A stretch of 64,000 nt of DNA from JBGTFE01 sp041747435 (lineage in GTDB: Bacteria; Acidobacteriota; Blastocatellia; Pyrinomonadales; Pyrinomonadaceae), in NCBI GenBank assembly GCA_041747435.1, contig JBGTFE010000074.1:1-64000 (forward strand), written 5' to 3'. Positions 16,317 to 24,864 of this stretch are shown here, piece by piece. How positions within the stretch are numbered: the stretch's first letter is position 1; every line of letters begins with the position of its first letter. Below the pieces are notes generated by a model, which ran no database searches, was not told the origin of the DNA, and saw only the letters and a list, made by a program, of their open reading frames with translations. Position numbers and translations under genes: made by a program.

Positions 16317-17447
16317 ATGCCTGTCCGCGATTTGAGCTCAAAATCCGATATTCGATCAGATGTTCCGGATGTTCGCGGACAAATCATTCTTTCCGCCATC
16401 ATCAATGAACATCTCGTGACAGGCGAACCTGTCGGCTCAAAAAGCGTATCGCAAAAATTCGCGAATGCTTCCGGGCTAAGTTCGGCGACGATTCGGAATG
16501 TGATGGGCGAGCTCGAGGAAATCGGCTTGCTCGAACAGCCGCATACTTCCGCCGGGCGAGTTCCTACGGACAAAGGCTACCGGTTTTTTGTTGACAATTT
16601 GATGGGTGTTTTGAGTCTTTCGGATGACGATCTGCACCTGATAAACAACAAATTCGGCTTACGCGAGCCGGAATTACCGGAAACGCCTGATCGCATTTTG
16701 GAGCGAACTTCCCAACTTCTTTCGGTTCTTTCAAATAATATCGGGATTGTCGTTTCGCCTTCTCTCGCAAAGGATCGGCTTCAGCACATTGAGTTTGTCA
16801 ATCTTTCGGACAAACGCATTCTGGTTATAATGGTTTCCGCGCCGAATATCGTGCACCACAAAATAATCCGGCTCAAGGAAACATTCTCAAACGATGAGCT
16901 CGACCGCACGGCGCGTTACCTGAATGCGCGTTTTAGCGGAAAGAGCTTAGCGGAAATTCGGGCGGAAATTTTGAAATTGATGCACGAAGAAACCGCGCTT
17001 TTTGACAAACTGCTGCAAACCGCGATGATCCTTTGCTCGCAAAGTATCGAAAGCGAGGACGCAACTCAAGGCGAAGTTTATATCGACGGAACGTCAAATA
17101 TTTTGACGAAACGCGATTTCGCTGACCTTGAACGCCTTCGCGAGTTGCTTCGTATGATCGAGGAAAAATCGCGTCTTGTGCAAATTTTAACCGGCTGCAT
17201 CGAACGCGATCCGTCGATTAAAAGCGATGTGCAGGTGATCATCGGAAGCGAAAATTCCGCTCCATCGATGCAAAACTGCACGTTGATAACAGCGCCTTAC
17301 CGCATCGGCAGCGGCGAAGCGATCGGCACTCTAAGCGTTCTCGGTCCGACGCGGATCGAGTATGCGAGAATGATCTCGATCGTCAGCTACGTCGCTCGGG
17401 TGATGGAAAAAGTAATGTCGAAGGATTATCCAAAATCCGGCTTATAG
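16317..17447 (+). CDS. hrcA: Heat-inducible transcription repressor HrcA
   Basis: HrcA binds CIRCE operators and represses chaperone genes until heat titrates GroEL. The 376-aa protein has the N-terminal winged helix ('ILSAIINEHLVTGEPVGSKS', then 'LSSATIRNVMGELEEIGLLE' and 'PHTSAGRVPTDKGYRFFVD') at about 22-95 and the GAF-like/dimerisation part with 'IIGSENSAPSMQNCTLITAP' near the end. It heads the chaperone cluster and ends 8 nt before grpE. The expected CIRCE target is not visible upstream, so its operator may lie elsewhere (for example before groEL) or differ in sequence. Confidence 0.93.
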   Translation: MPVRDLSSKSDIRSDVPDVRGQIILSAIINEHLVTGEPVGSKSVSQKFANASGLSSATIRNVMGELEEIGLLEQPHTSAGRVPTDKGYRFFVDNLMGVLSLSDDDLHLINNKFGLREPELPETPDRILERTSQLLSVLSNNIGIVVSPSLAKDRLQHIEFVNLSDKRILVIMVSAPNIVHHKIIRLKETFSNDELDRTARYLNARFSGKSLAEIRAEILKLMHEETALFDKLLQTAMILCSQSIESEDATQGEVYIDGTSNILTKRDFADLERLRELLRMIEEKSRLVQILTGCIERDPSIKSDVQVIIGSENSAPSMQNCTLITAPYRIGSGEAIGTLSVLGPTRIEYARMISIVSYVARVMEKVMSKDYPKSGL

Positions 17448-17455
17448 ACAAAAAA

Positions 17456-18334
17456 ATGAACTCCAGCAAAAACCAAAAAAAAGCCAAACAAGATTCAAAG
17501 GAATTTGAATTTGACGAGTCCACGTCGCTCGACGATTTTATCAAAGAGCTCGAGGCAAAAGAGAAAGATCTTCACATTTCGTCGGAAATGGTCATCGAGA
17601 TCGGTGAGCCCGATTTTGACGAAAATGTCCCCAAATTTGTAAGTTCCGAGTTTGCGGCGGACGGCGCAAGCAACGGAGCTTCGAAGCTGGCGATCGACGG
17701 ACTAAAAAATGAAGTTTCAGAGCTGCAGGCGCAAATTTCAAAGGCGGAAAATGAAAGAGCCGATCTAATGAATTTGATCAACCGGCGGCAGCTTGACTTT
17801 GAGAATTACAAAAAACGCATCGAGCGCGAAAGAGGCGATACGTTTCTCAATCAATTGAGTAATCTGGCAGGTCAAATGCTGCCGGTTTTGGACAATATGC
17901 ACCGCGCGCTCGATTCGGTTGCGGGTTTTTCGGACGGCGAAATGAAGGATTTCCGGCACTTCTTTGACGGAATCGTTCTCGTCAACCAGCAATTGAACGA
18001 AGTTCTCGCGGAAATGGGCGTTCAGCCGATCGCCTCTGTCGGCGAGCGTTTTGATCCGCATTTTCACGAAGCCGTCGCGACTGACGACACCGACGAGTTT
18101 GAACCGAATACGATTACGGCTGAGCTACTCCGCGGCTACCGAATCGACGATAAGGTCGTTCGCGCAGCGATGGTGCGAGTTGCATCTTCCGCAAAATTGG
18201 TCCCGACGGATGAAATTCGGACCGAGGAAGTTCCAGCGGAAGAACCTTCGTTTGAAGAAACTCCGATGGAAGAGACTCGCGTGGGCGAAACCGATGTTGA
18301 CACAGCGGAATTGGCAGCCATCGAAGACGAATAA
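17456..18334 (+). CDS. grpE: Nucleotide exchange factor GrpE with long acidic tails
   Basis: GrpE releases ADP from DnaK. The conserved core is about residues 90-250: the coiled coil 'LINRRQLDFENYKKRIERER', then 'LPVLDNMHRAL', 'FDGIVLVNQQLNEVL' and the beta-wing 'GERFDPHFHEAV'. At 292 aa it is much longer than the usual 180-200. It has an acidic N-terminal extension of some 90 residues and a C-terminal tail of about 45 residues made of Glu/Thr-rich near-repeats ('EEVPAEEPSFEETPMEETRV'). The tail is low-complexity and probably disordered. It sits between hrcA and dnaK in one operon. Confidence 0.92.
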   Translation: MNSSKNQKKAKQDSKEFEFDESTSLDDFIKELEAKEKDLHISSEMVIEIGEPDFDENVPKFVSSEFAADGASNGASKLAIDGLKNEVSELQAQISKAENERADLMNLINRRQLDFENYKKRIERERGDTFLNQLSNLAGQMLPVLDNMHRALDSVAGFSDGEMKDFRHFFDGIVLVNQQLNEVLAEMGVQPIASVGERFDPHFHEAVATDDTDEFEPNTITAELLRGYRIDDKVVRAAMVRVASSAKLVPTDEIRTEEVPAEEPSFEETPMEETRVGETDVDTAELAAIEDE

Positions 18335-18378
18335 AGAACTTTCTTCTCCCGATCTATTAAAATTCTCCAGGAAAATAT

Positions 18379-20184
18379 ATGAGTAAAGTCATTGGAATCG
18401 ATTTGGGAACGACAAACTGCTGTGTTTCGGTTTTAGAAGGCGGCACGGTGCAAATCATCTCGAACAAAGAAGGCGGACGCACAACGCCTTCTGTTGTCGG
18501 TTTTACCGAAAAAGGCGAACGCCTGGTCGGGCAGATCGCGAAACGCCAGGCTGTCACCAACGCCGCGAACACGCTTTATGCGGTGAAACGTCTCATCGGA
18601 CGAAAGTTCGATTCGCCGGAAGTCGAAAAAATGCGCGAAACGGTTCCGTTTGAGATCGTCGAAGCGCCGAACGGCGACGCGCACATCAAGGTTCTCGAGC
18701 GCGTTTACAGTCCGCCGGAAATTTCAGCCATCGTTCTCCAAAGATTAAAGCTCGCGGCGGAAGAATTTCTCGGCGATAAGATAAACGAAGCGATCGTGAC
18801 CGTTCCTGCATATTTTGACGACATGCAGCGCCAGGCGACGCGCGATGCCGGAAAGATCGCGGGACTTGAAGTCGAGCGCATCATCAACGAGCCGACGGCA
18901 GCCGCGCTCGCATACGGTTTCGACAAGCAGAAAAACGAACGCGTCGCGGTTTACGACCTCGGCGGCGGCACGTTCGATATCACGATCCTCGAGATAAACG
19001 ACGGCGTTTTTGAAGTTTTGGCGACGTCCGGCAACACATTTCTCGGCGGCGAAGATTTCGATCAGCGAATCATAAATTGGCTGGTTGAAAAGTTTAAGGA
19101 CGAAAACCACGTCGAGCTCCGCGAAGATCGGCTCGCGCTTCAAAGACTAAAAGAAGCGGCGGAACGCGCCAAATGCGAGCTTTCTTCCGTAATGGAAACC
19201 ACGATAAACCTGCCGTTCATCGCGGCTGACGCAAGCGGACCCAAACATATCAACTGCGTTTTGACACGCGCCAAATTTGAAGAATTGGTGAACGATCTTG
19301 TCGAATCTTCGGTCGAGCCGTGTCAGAAAGCTCTTTGGGATGCGAAGCTTCAACCGAGTGATATCGACAAAGTAATTCTCGTCGGCGGACAAACTCGCTC
19401 GCCGCTTATTACAAAGACGGTGACTGAAGTTTTCGGCAAAGAGCCGTCGGCTGAGATCAATCCCGACGAAGTCGTGGCGATGGGCGCGGCGATTCAGGGC
19501 GGCGTTTTGACCGGCGACGTGAAAGACATCATTCTGCTCGACGTTTTGCCGCTTTCGCTCGGATTAGAAACGCGCGGCGGGTTGTTTGTAAAATTGATCT
19601 CGCGCAATTCCACGATCCCGCTCAAAAATACGATGACCTTTACGACGGTCGTTGACAATCAGCAATCGGTCGAAATTCATATTTTGCAGGGCGAACGCGA
19701 AGTAGTTACCGGCAATCGCAGTCTCGCGAAATTCGAGCTTGTCGGCATTCCGCCGGCGCCGCGCGGCGTTCCGCAGATCGATGTCGCTTTCGAAGTTGAT
19801 GCCAACGGTATCGTCAATGTTTCCGCAAAGGACAAAATGACCGGGCTCGAACAGGCTACGCAGATCACGCCTTCGTCGGGTTTGGCGCCGGACGAGATCG
19901 ACCGGCTCATTATGGAAGCGGAAAATTCCGTCGAGACCGACCGGCACGAGAAAGAAATGATAATGCAGCGCAATCGTCTGGAATCTTTGATAAAGAACAC
20001 GCGCGCCTCGATGGTCGAATTCGGCAAAACGCTGCCGCTCGAACAGCAACAGGAGATCAACGGCATTCTTAACGCGGCGGAAGAGAATCTTCAATCTGAC
20101 GAAAACGTATTGCTGCAGGAATTGCTCACAAAGGTCGAACAAGCCGGAAATGCTCTTAGCGAAGCCCTGATGACGACGGTTTAG
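18379..20184 (+). CDS. dnaK: Chaperone DnaK (Hsp70), shortened C-terminus
   Basis: ATP-driven chaperone. The nucleotide-binding domain is complete: 'IGIDLGTTNCCVSVL', 'VTVPAYFDDMQRQATRDAG', 'EPTAAALAYG', 'YDLGGGTFDITIL', 'VILVGGQTRSP'. The substrate domain begins near 'LDVLPLSLGLET'. The protein ends at 601 aa soon after the lid helices, without the long disordered tail and EEVD-like end seen in many DnaKs. 'TRSP' replaces the more usual TRMP. It lies 44 nt after grpE. dnaJ is 215 nt downstream, beyond a large dyad. Confidence 0.95.
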   Translation: MSKVIGIDLGTTNCCVSVLEGGTVQIISNKEGGRTTPSVVGFTEKGERLVGQIAKRQAVTNAANTLYAVKRLIGRKFDSPEVEKMRETVPFEIVEAPNGDAHIKVLERVYSPPEISAIVLQRLKLAAEEFLGDKINEAIVTVPAYFDDMQRQATRDAGKIAGLEVERIINEPTAAALAYGFDKQKNERVAVYDLGGGTFDITILEINDGVFEVLATSGNTFLGGEDFDQRIINWLVEKFKDENHVELREDRLALQRLKEAAERAKCELSSVMETTINLPFIAADASGPKHINCVLTRAKFEELVNDLVESSVEPCQKALWDAKLQPSDIDKVILVGGQTRSPLITKTVTEVFGKEPSAEINPDEVVAMGAAIQGGVLTGDVKDIILLDVLPLSLGLETRGGLFVKLISRNSTIPLKNTMTFTTVVDNQQSVEIHILQGEREVVTGNRSLAKFELVGIPPAPRGVPQIDVAFEVDANGIVNVSAKDKMTGLEQATQITPSSGLAPDEIDRLIMEAENSVETDRHEKEMIMQRNRLESLIKNTRASMVEFGKTLPLEQQQEINGILNAAEENLQSDENVLLQELLTKVEQAGNALSEALMTTV

Positions 20185-20196
20185 GTCTTAAATTAC

Positions 20197-20319
20197 GAGC
20201 GCGGACGCCATCGTCCGCATTTTGCGCGTGAGCGCAAAACGTCAGGGCAAACGCAAAGAGTCGTTTGGGACAAATGCATTTACGTCGCGCGACGTTGGCG
20301 GACGAGGGCGTCCGCGCTC
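20197..20319. repeat. Long inverted repeat in the dnaK-dnaJ gap
   Basis: 22-nt arms at 20197-20218 and 20298-20319 pair at 21 of 22 positions ('GAGCGCGGACGCC' and its complement). They enclose 79 nt that include a smaller hairpin 'TTTTGCGCGTGAGCGCAAAA'. It could attenuate transcription between dnaK and dnaJ. The 'GCGGACGC' word is also in the hairpin after atpE. Confidence 0.75.
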
Positions 20320-20399
20320 CAAGTCAGACTTGAAAAAAAACACATCTTATCGCAGAATTATACTTCGCTGGTTCATTCGTTTGGGCTGGCGTTTGATTT

Positions 20400-21512
20400 A
20401 TGGCTAAGAGAGATTACTACGAAATTTTGGGTGTTTCGCGCACAGCTACCGAAGTTGAGATAAAAGCGGCGTACCGGAAGCTCGCGATCAAACATCACCC
20501 GGACAAAAATCCCGACGATCACACATCGGAGGAAAAATTCAAGGAAGCCGCCGAGGCATATTCGGTGCTTTCCGATTCACAAAAGCGCGCGGCTTACGAC
20601 CGTTTCGGTCATGCAGGCGTTGGCGCGGGCGCTGCCGGCGGCGGATTCGATCCGGGATTTTCCAATATCGAAGACATTTTCGATCTTTTCGGTTTCGGCG
20701 ATATGTTCGGCGGGCAGCGCGGTTCTCGCTCGCGAAGCGCGGCGCAGCGCGGAGCCGATTTGCGTTACGATCTGGAGATAACCTTGGAAGAAGCCGCGAC
20801 CGGAAAAGATGAAAAACTGCGAATTCCGCGTTTGGAAAAATGCGGCGGGTGCAAAGGCAAAGGCGCGGAAGAAGGAAGCGAGCCTGAAACCTGTATCACC
20901 TGCGCCGGCAGCGGGCAAACGCGCTATCAACAGGGCTTTTTCTCAGTCATGCGCACGTGCCCGAACTGCAGCGGCACGGGACAAATAATCAAAAATCCGT
21001 GCAAAAAATGCCGCGGCGCCGGACGCGTCGAAAAGGAAAAGAATCTCGAGATCACAATACCCGCCGGAGTCGAAACGGGTTCGCGTCTGCGCGTTAACGG
21101 CGAGGGCGAAGCCGGAACGCACGGCGGACCCGTCGGCGATCTTTACGTCGTCATTCACGTCGCCGAGCACGAAATGTTCGAGCGCCAGGGCGCGAATTTA
21201 TATCTCGCGGCGCCGATCACATTCGGTCAAGCCGCGCTCGGAGCGGAGATAAAAGTAAAAACTCTGGATGGCGAGGAAGACCTGAAAATTCCCGCCGGAA
21301 CGCAAACCGGCACCGTCTTTCGTCTCAAATCGCAGGGAATGCCCGTACTCGGCGGACGCGGACGCGGCGACCTCTTCGTCGCCGTCACGCTCATCACGCC
21401 GAAAACTTTAACAAAAGAACAAAGAAAATTATTAGAACAGCTCGCCGAGATCGAAGACTTCGACTTTCAGGACGAAGGCTGGATGGATAAGGTCCGGAAT
21501 ATTTTCGGGTAA
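20400..21512 (+). CDS. dnaJ: Chaperone DnaJ (Hsp40)
   Basis: Type I J-protein that stimulates DnaK ATPase and delivers substrates. The J domain is residues 4-70 with the HPD triad in 'IKHHPDKNPDD'. A Gly/Phe region with 'GGGFDPGFSNIEDIFDLFGF' follows, and then four zinc-binding repeats 'CGGCKGKG', 'CITCAGSG', 'CPNCSGTG' and 'CKKCRGAG'. The C-terminal substrate domains are complete. The 370-aa length is typical. It starts 215 nt after dnaK. Confidence 0.96.
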   Translation: MAKRDYYEILGVSRTATEVEIKAAYRKLAIKHHPDKNPDDHTSEEKFKEAAEAYSVLSDSQKRAAYDRFGHAGVGAGAAGGGFDPGFSNIEDIFDLFGFGDMFGGQRGSRSRSAAQRGADLRYDLEITLEEAATGKDEKLRIPRLEKCGGCKGKGAEEGSEPETCITCAGSGQTRYQQGFFSVMRTCPNCSGTGQIIKNPCKKCRGAGRVEKEKNLEITIPAGVETGSRLRVNGEGEAGTHGGPVGDLYVVIHVAEHEMFERQGANLYLAAPITFGQAALGAEIKVKTLDGEEDLKIPAGTQTGTVFRLKSQGMPVLGGRGRGDLFVAVTLITPKTLTKEQRKLLEQLAEIEDFDFQDEGWMDKVRNIFG

Positions 21513-21523
21513 GATTTTTTTGT

Positions 21524-21598
21524 TGCAGAAGCCCGCACGGAGTAAGGGCGAAGTAACGATATCGCGAATGGCGCCCTTACTCCGTGCGGGCTTCTGCA
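21524..21598. repeat. Perfect 27-bp inverted repeat element after dnaJ
   Basis: The arms at 21524-21550 and 21572-21598 are exact reverse complements (outer end 'TGCAGAAGCCCGCACGG'). They are separated by 21 nt. The arrangement lies between two convergent genes, so it may act as a bidirectional terminator. Related single arms occur near 4518, 39820 and 51607. Confidence 0.85.
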
Positions 21599-21600
21599 GT

Positions 21601-22638
21601 CTATTGTCGAATTGTCCCGTTCGTTTCGCGGCACGGACGAGCACTAACCCAGCCCATTTCCAGTGCGCGATTTATTTCGCCGGCGAGTTTATCCACTGCA
21701 TCGCGCCACGAAGTAAAAGGCGCTGCGCCGCTACTTGCAGAGAAAAGTATGCCTTTCCTTCCCAGTCCGATCACATCGGCAGAAGCAGTGATCCGCTGCG
21801 TGCCCTCGCCTGTCTGGCTGAAGATCACATCGATATAGAGATTTGGCTTTAGTCCGCTGGCTTCTTGATAGATGATGTTTCGCGTGTTCCGGTTTAGGGT
21901 CTGCAAAATTCGCGCGGCTGCGACCGACGGTGCTTCGGGAAACTTCCAGACCGTATTTGCTGCGGGTTTTACGGTGGTCACGATGTTCAGCGTCGCATTG
22001 GAAATTCCGGGCAGGTCGTCGCAAGGCGGGGCGTTTTTGTTTTGCTTTGCCTGCTTGGATTTATTTTTCGGCAGATCCGACTTCGCTTTATTCTTTGCCA
22101 GATCGGCGGCGGCATAATACTTCGGTATTACATAGAATGCGACATAACAGGAGTTAGTATTTGGGTCTTGACAATAATAGGTCACCCGCACCGGATGGCT
22201 AGTAGCGAGCGTATGCCCGAAATCGCGCGGTGCGCCCATGTAGTCCTTATATCCGGACGGCGGAGAAATATCGTCCTTGAACTTCCATCCCGGCATCGCC
22301 AACGGCAAGGCGGCTTTGATTTCGTCAAATAATCTTTGCGCCTGAGCTGCGGATTGATCAAAGAGAGCACAGGAATAAGAAAGATCCGTAAAATCATCAA
22401 GACGGCAGTTTGTCGAATCGATGCCGGGAATGCCCACCTTTGCTTTCGCCTTTGTTCCGCCATATGTCGCCGGTTCCCATTTGCCGTCACGCAGCTTCTC
22501 AAATTTATCCGGACCGGCATTTATAATCTTCTCCAATGCCTTTGCCATATCGCTGTTCTGTCCGAACAGGCTGCCTGGACCCGTACTAAGCGCCAGTATA
22601 AGCCCCAAAAACATAAGGTTCAATCTTTGCTTCCGCAT
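21601..22638 (-). CDS. Secreted protein of unknown function
   Basis: The product has 345 aa with a signal peptide (about 1-26, ending 'GPGSLFGQ'). The mature part has two cysteine-bearing regions ('DSTNCRLDDFTDLSYSCALF' and 'YYCQDPNTNSCYVAFYV'), a Lys-rich stretch 'KNKAKSDLPKNKSKQAKQNK', and a beta-rich C-terminal half. I recognise no family. The ATG at 22638 is chosen because 'GGAGGAG' lies 5 nt before it; the longer TTG-initiated form would place that sequence inside the gene. It is convergent with dnaJ. Confidence 0.75.
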   Translation of the reverse strand: MRKQRLNLMFLGLILALSTGPGSLFGQNSDMAKALEKIINAGPDKFEKLRDGKWEPATYGGTKAKAKVGIPGIDSTNCRLDDFTDLSYSCALFDQSAAQAQRLFDEIKAALPLAMPGWKFKDDISPPSGYKDYMGAPRDFGHTLATSHPVRVTYYCQDPNTNSCYVAFYVIPKYYAAADLAKNKAKSDLPKNKSKQAKQNKNAPPCDDLPGISNATLNIVTTVKPAANTVWKFPEAPSVAAARILQTLNRNTRNIIYQEASGLKPNLYIDVIFSQTGEGTQRITASADVIGLGRKGILFSASSGAAPFTSWRDAVDKLAGEINRALEMGWVSARPCRETNGTIRQ

Positions 22639-22715
22639 AATCTCCTCCAATTATTTGTCAGATTTTTTCAGTAAATAATACTGCGAATGGCGCGAATGAG
22701 CAAGCAAAAATAATA

Positions 22716-22911
22716 GTTCGCGGAGCGAACGGCAGATCGTAGCCACAGGCGTAAGCCTGTGGTACGGCGTCCATCAAATCGCGAAGCCCGCGTAGCGGGC
22801 GGCAGAAATAAATCACACGTTTCTGTCACCCGCTAATGCGGGCTTTGTATCGTTGGCGCGCGTTTCCCCACGTTTCACGTGGGGCTATTATCTTTCACTC
22901 GCTTCGCGAGT
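22716..22911. repeat. Cluster of REP-like hairpins
   Basis: Six short perfect hairpins follow one another: 22716-22730 (GTTCGC/GCGAAC), 22743-22762 (CCACAGGC/GCCTGTGG), 22786-22800 (GCCCGC/GCGGGC), 22829-22842 (CCCGC/GCGGG), 22866-22884 (CCCCACGT/ACGTGGGG) and 22897-22911 (ACTCGC/GCGAGT). Their shared style (GC-rich stem, 3-4-nt loop) is that of REP elements. The last one lies within the 3' end of the O-antigen ligase gene. The rest of the gap holds no coding region. Confidence 0.8.
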
Positions 22912-24276
22912 TATTCTCACCGCGCGGCTACCGTTCGCAGACGGGTTGGTTTCGGTATTGGAGAGCCTTCCGACGCAAAGGAGCAAACCCATCAAAACCC
23001 ATAGATGACGCGTGTCTTCGAATGAGCCGGTCAAACCTTGAAAGACGAACGCCGATAAAAATGCCAGGCTCAGCGCCGAATAAGCCGTCGACGGCAAATC
23101 GCGCGCGGTTTTTAGCCGGAATGAATTGCGGAGGAAGTAAATTGCGATCGCCGTGAGCGAAAGCAGTCCGAAAATGCCGTTTTGCGCGGCGGCGCTGAGA
23201 TACGTGTTGTGCGCATCGGTCAAAAGACTGACCGTGCCGTCGGTGTTTTGAAACAAAACGCGGCACACGGGCAAGCCCAAACCGTTTCCGAAGAAAAAGT
23301 TTCCGGCAAAGGTTTTCAACGCTTCGGTCCATACGAGAATTCGCGGCGAAGGATACAAAACGACGTCGAACAAGGGAAGCGAAAAGGAATACGGCGCGCT
23401 GGAATACGGAGCGAGCGCAATGCTGTTCAGCACGCAAAAGCAAATTGCGGCGGCGATCGCGCCGGCAAGACTCACCCGCGCGGCGAGTTTGTTTGAATCA
23501 CGAAAAACGAACCAATACCATATACCGACGAAAAGCAGAAACCCGCCGAGGCTCGACGAGATCGTGAAAAACGCGCAGAGCGCGATCAAAAAATAAAGGA
23601 ACGAAAACAAAACTTTTCCGATCAGTTTTGCTCTTTCGGCAACAAAAAGCAGCGCCAGACTGACGGTGAGATAATTGCAAAACATACTCGCTGAAACGAA
23701 AGTCGACTGCAGGCGCGGGTAGTTGCCGACCGGAACGGCGCCGAAATCGTCAAGGGTGTAGCGAAGGAGCGAGGTTTGCGGCTCGACGTAAAAAAGAAGG
23801 ATCGATACCGCGGCGATCGCGGCTGTTACGCAGGTTCCGGCAAGCCAGGCGAGAATTACGCGCTTGAAATCCTTTTCGTCCCGCACGAGGTTAAATGTCA
23901 AAACCGCAAGCCCGATCAAATAAGCACCGCCTGAAAGTTTCACCGCGCTCGTTTGAAATTCGGGCGAAAAAATTGTCGAGAAAAACATCGCCGCAAAATA
24001 AAAGATCAAAAGCCAATAAAAACGGTGCCACCGGAATTTGAAATATCCGAGCAAAAGCCCGACAAACCAAAGCCCGGAAACCGCAACGAAAAGAATATCC
24101 GTCGCCGCGATTCGTTGAGATTTTATATAGATCTGAAGTGAAACGAAGGAAAGTGAAAAAACAAGTAGGAGAAAACCGAGCCAAACGACTCGCGTCAGCA
24201 AAAAAGAAAGACCGGACGATCGCTCGTGGTTCGCCTGCCGCCCGGCTTTTTCGGAAATTGTTTCAGTTTCGCCCAT
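22888..24276 (-). CDS. O-antigen ligase-family polytopic membrane protein
   Basis: A 462-aa protein with 10-12 hydrophobic segments from about residue 27 and a large external loop containing 'FFGNGLGLPVCRVLF...LLTDAHNTYLSAAAQNGIFG' (in two stretches). 'HNTYL' followed by 'GIFGL' is the signature of the Wzy_C/RfaL ligase-polymerase superfamily. It probably ligates or polymerises a surface polysaccharide on a lipid carrier at the periplasmic face. The last residues 'ITREASER' are encoded by a REP-like hairpin (22897-22911). It overlaps no neighbour, and the YqeY gene lies 13 nt upstream on the same strand. Confidence 0.8.
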   Translation of the reverse strand: MGETETISEKAGRQANHERSSGLSFLLTRVVWLGFLLLVFSLSFVSLQIYIKSQRIAATDILFVAVSGLWFVGLLLGYFKFRWHRFYWLLIFYFAAMFFSTIFSPEFQTSAVKLSGGAYLIGLAVLTFNLVRDEKDFKRVILAWLAGTCVTAAIAAVSILLFYVEPQTSLLRYTLDDFGAVPVGNYPRLQSTFVSASMFCNYLTVSLALLFVAERAKLIGKVLFSFLYFLIALCAFFTISSSLGGFLLFVGIWYWFVFRDSNKLAARVSLAGAIAAAICFCVLNSIALAPYSSAPYSFSLPLFDVVLYPSPRILVWTEALKTFAGNFFFGNGLGLPVCRVLFQNTDGTVSLLTDAHNTYLSAAAQNGIFGLLSLTAIAIYFLRNSFRLKTARDLPSTAYSALSLAFLSAFVFQGLTGSFEDTRHLWVLMGLLLCVGRLSNTETNPSANGSRAVRITREASER

Positions 24277-24289
24277 TTTATAGGCTCGA

Positions 24290-24736
24290 TCATTGCAGCT
24301 TTGATCTTACCGCGTCGCTCACCGCTTTTCCGTCAACGGCTTTGCCCTGCAGTTTTGCCATGGCGGCTTTCATCACCGCGCCCATTTCCTTCATCGAGCT
24401 TGCTCCGGTTTCGGCGATCGCGTCCGCAACGGCTTTTCCGATCTCGTCCGCGCTTGCGCCTTGCGGTAAATAATCTTCGAGCACTGCGATCTCCGCCTGT
24501 TCTTTGTCGGCAAGCTCTGTGCGACCCGCATTTGTGTATTGCTCGATCGAATCGCGCCGCTGTTTGACGAGCGACTGCAGCGCTTTTGCGATCTCTTCGT
24601 CGGTGAGTTCCGCGCCTTTTTCGATCTGGCGATTCATCAGATTTGCTTTTACCATACGCAACGTCGAAAGGCGGTTTGCGTCTTTCGCCTTCATCGCGGC
24701 GGTCAGATCGGCGACAATTTTATCTTTCATGCTCAT
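24290..24736 (-). CDS. GatB/YqeY-domain protein
   Basis: The 148-aa soluble protein begins 'MSMKDKIVADLTAAMKAKDA' and contains 'RLSTLRMVKANLMNRQIEKG', 'LVKQRRDSIEQYTNAGR', 'EDYLPQGAS' and 'MGAVMKAAMAKLQGKAVDGK', the full pattern of the YqeY family. It matches the tRNA-binding tail domain of the GatB amidotransferase subunit. The cellular role of stand-alone YqeY is poorly defined. It is transcribed toward the O-antigen ligase gene 13 nt away and diverges from the GT-C-like gene. Confidence 0.9.
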   Translation of the reverse strand: MSMKDKIVADLTAAMKAKDANRLSTLRMVKANLMNRQIEKGAELTDEEIAKALQSLVKQRRDSIEQYTNAGRTELADKEQAEIAVLEDYLPQGASADEIGKAVADAIAETGASSMKEMGAVMKAAMAKLQGKAVDGKAVSDAVRSKLQ

Positions 24737-24740
24737 GGGT

Positions 24741-24864
24741 AAAGTCTAAAGTCTGGAGTCCTAAGTCTCAAGTCAAAAGCGGCGCCGGAGTTTTTCGCAT
24801 CGGCGTTTTTCTGTGCTAATCTGTGGTTTCTTTTGTCTCGATTCTTGACTCAAGACTTTCGACT
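24741..24864. repeat. Dyad word repeat in a divergent intergenic region
   Basis: The left part is built from 'AAGTCTAAAGTCTGGAGTC' and the right part (24836-24864) reads roughly as its reverse complement ('GACTCAAGACTTTCGACT'). Between them lies a single arm 'CTGTGCTAATCTGTGG' of another repeat type. The right arm ends directly before the ATG at 24865 and supplies an open frame that would falsely extend that gene. Confidence 0.55.

Noticed and set aside
20222..20407. Open reading frame in the dnaK-dnaJ gap
   Set aside because: Low-complexity basic peptide read from the long dyad; no start signal.
22680..22911. CRISPR array
   Set aside because: The repeats are palindromic hairpins of different sequence without constant direct repeats or regular spacers; no cas genes are near.
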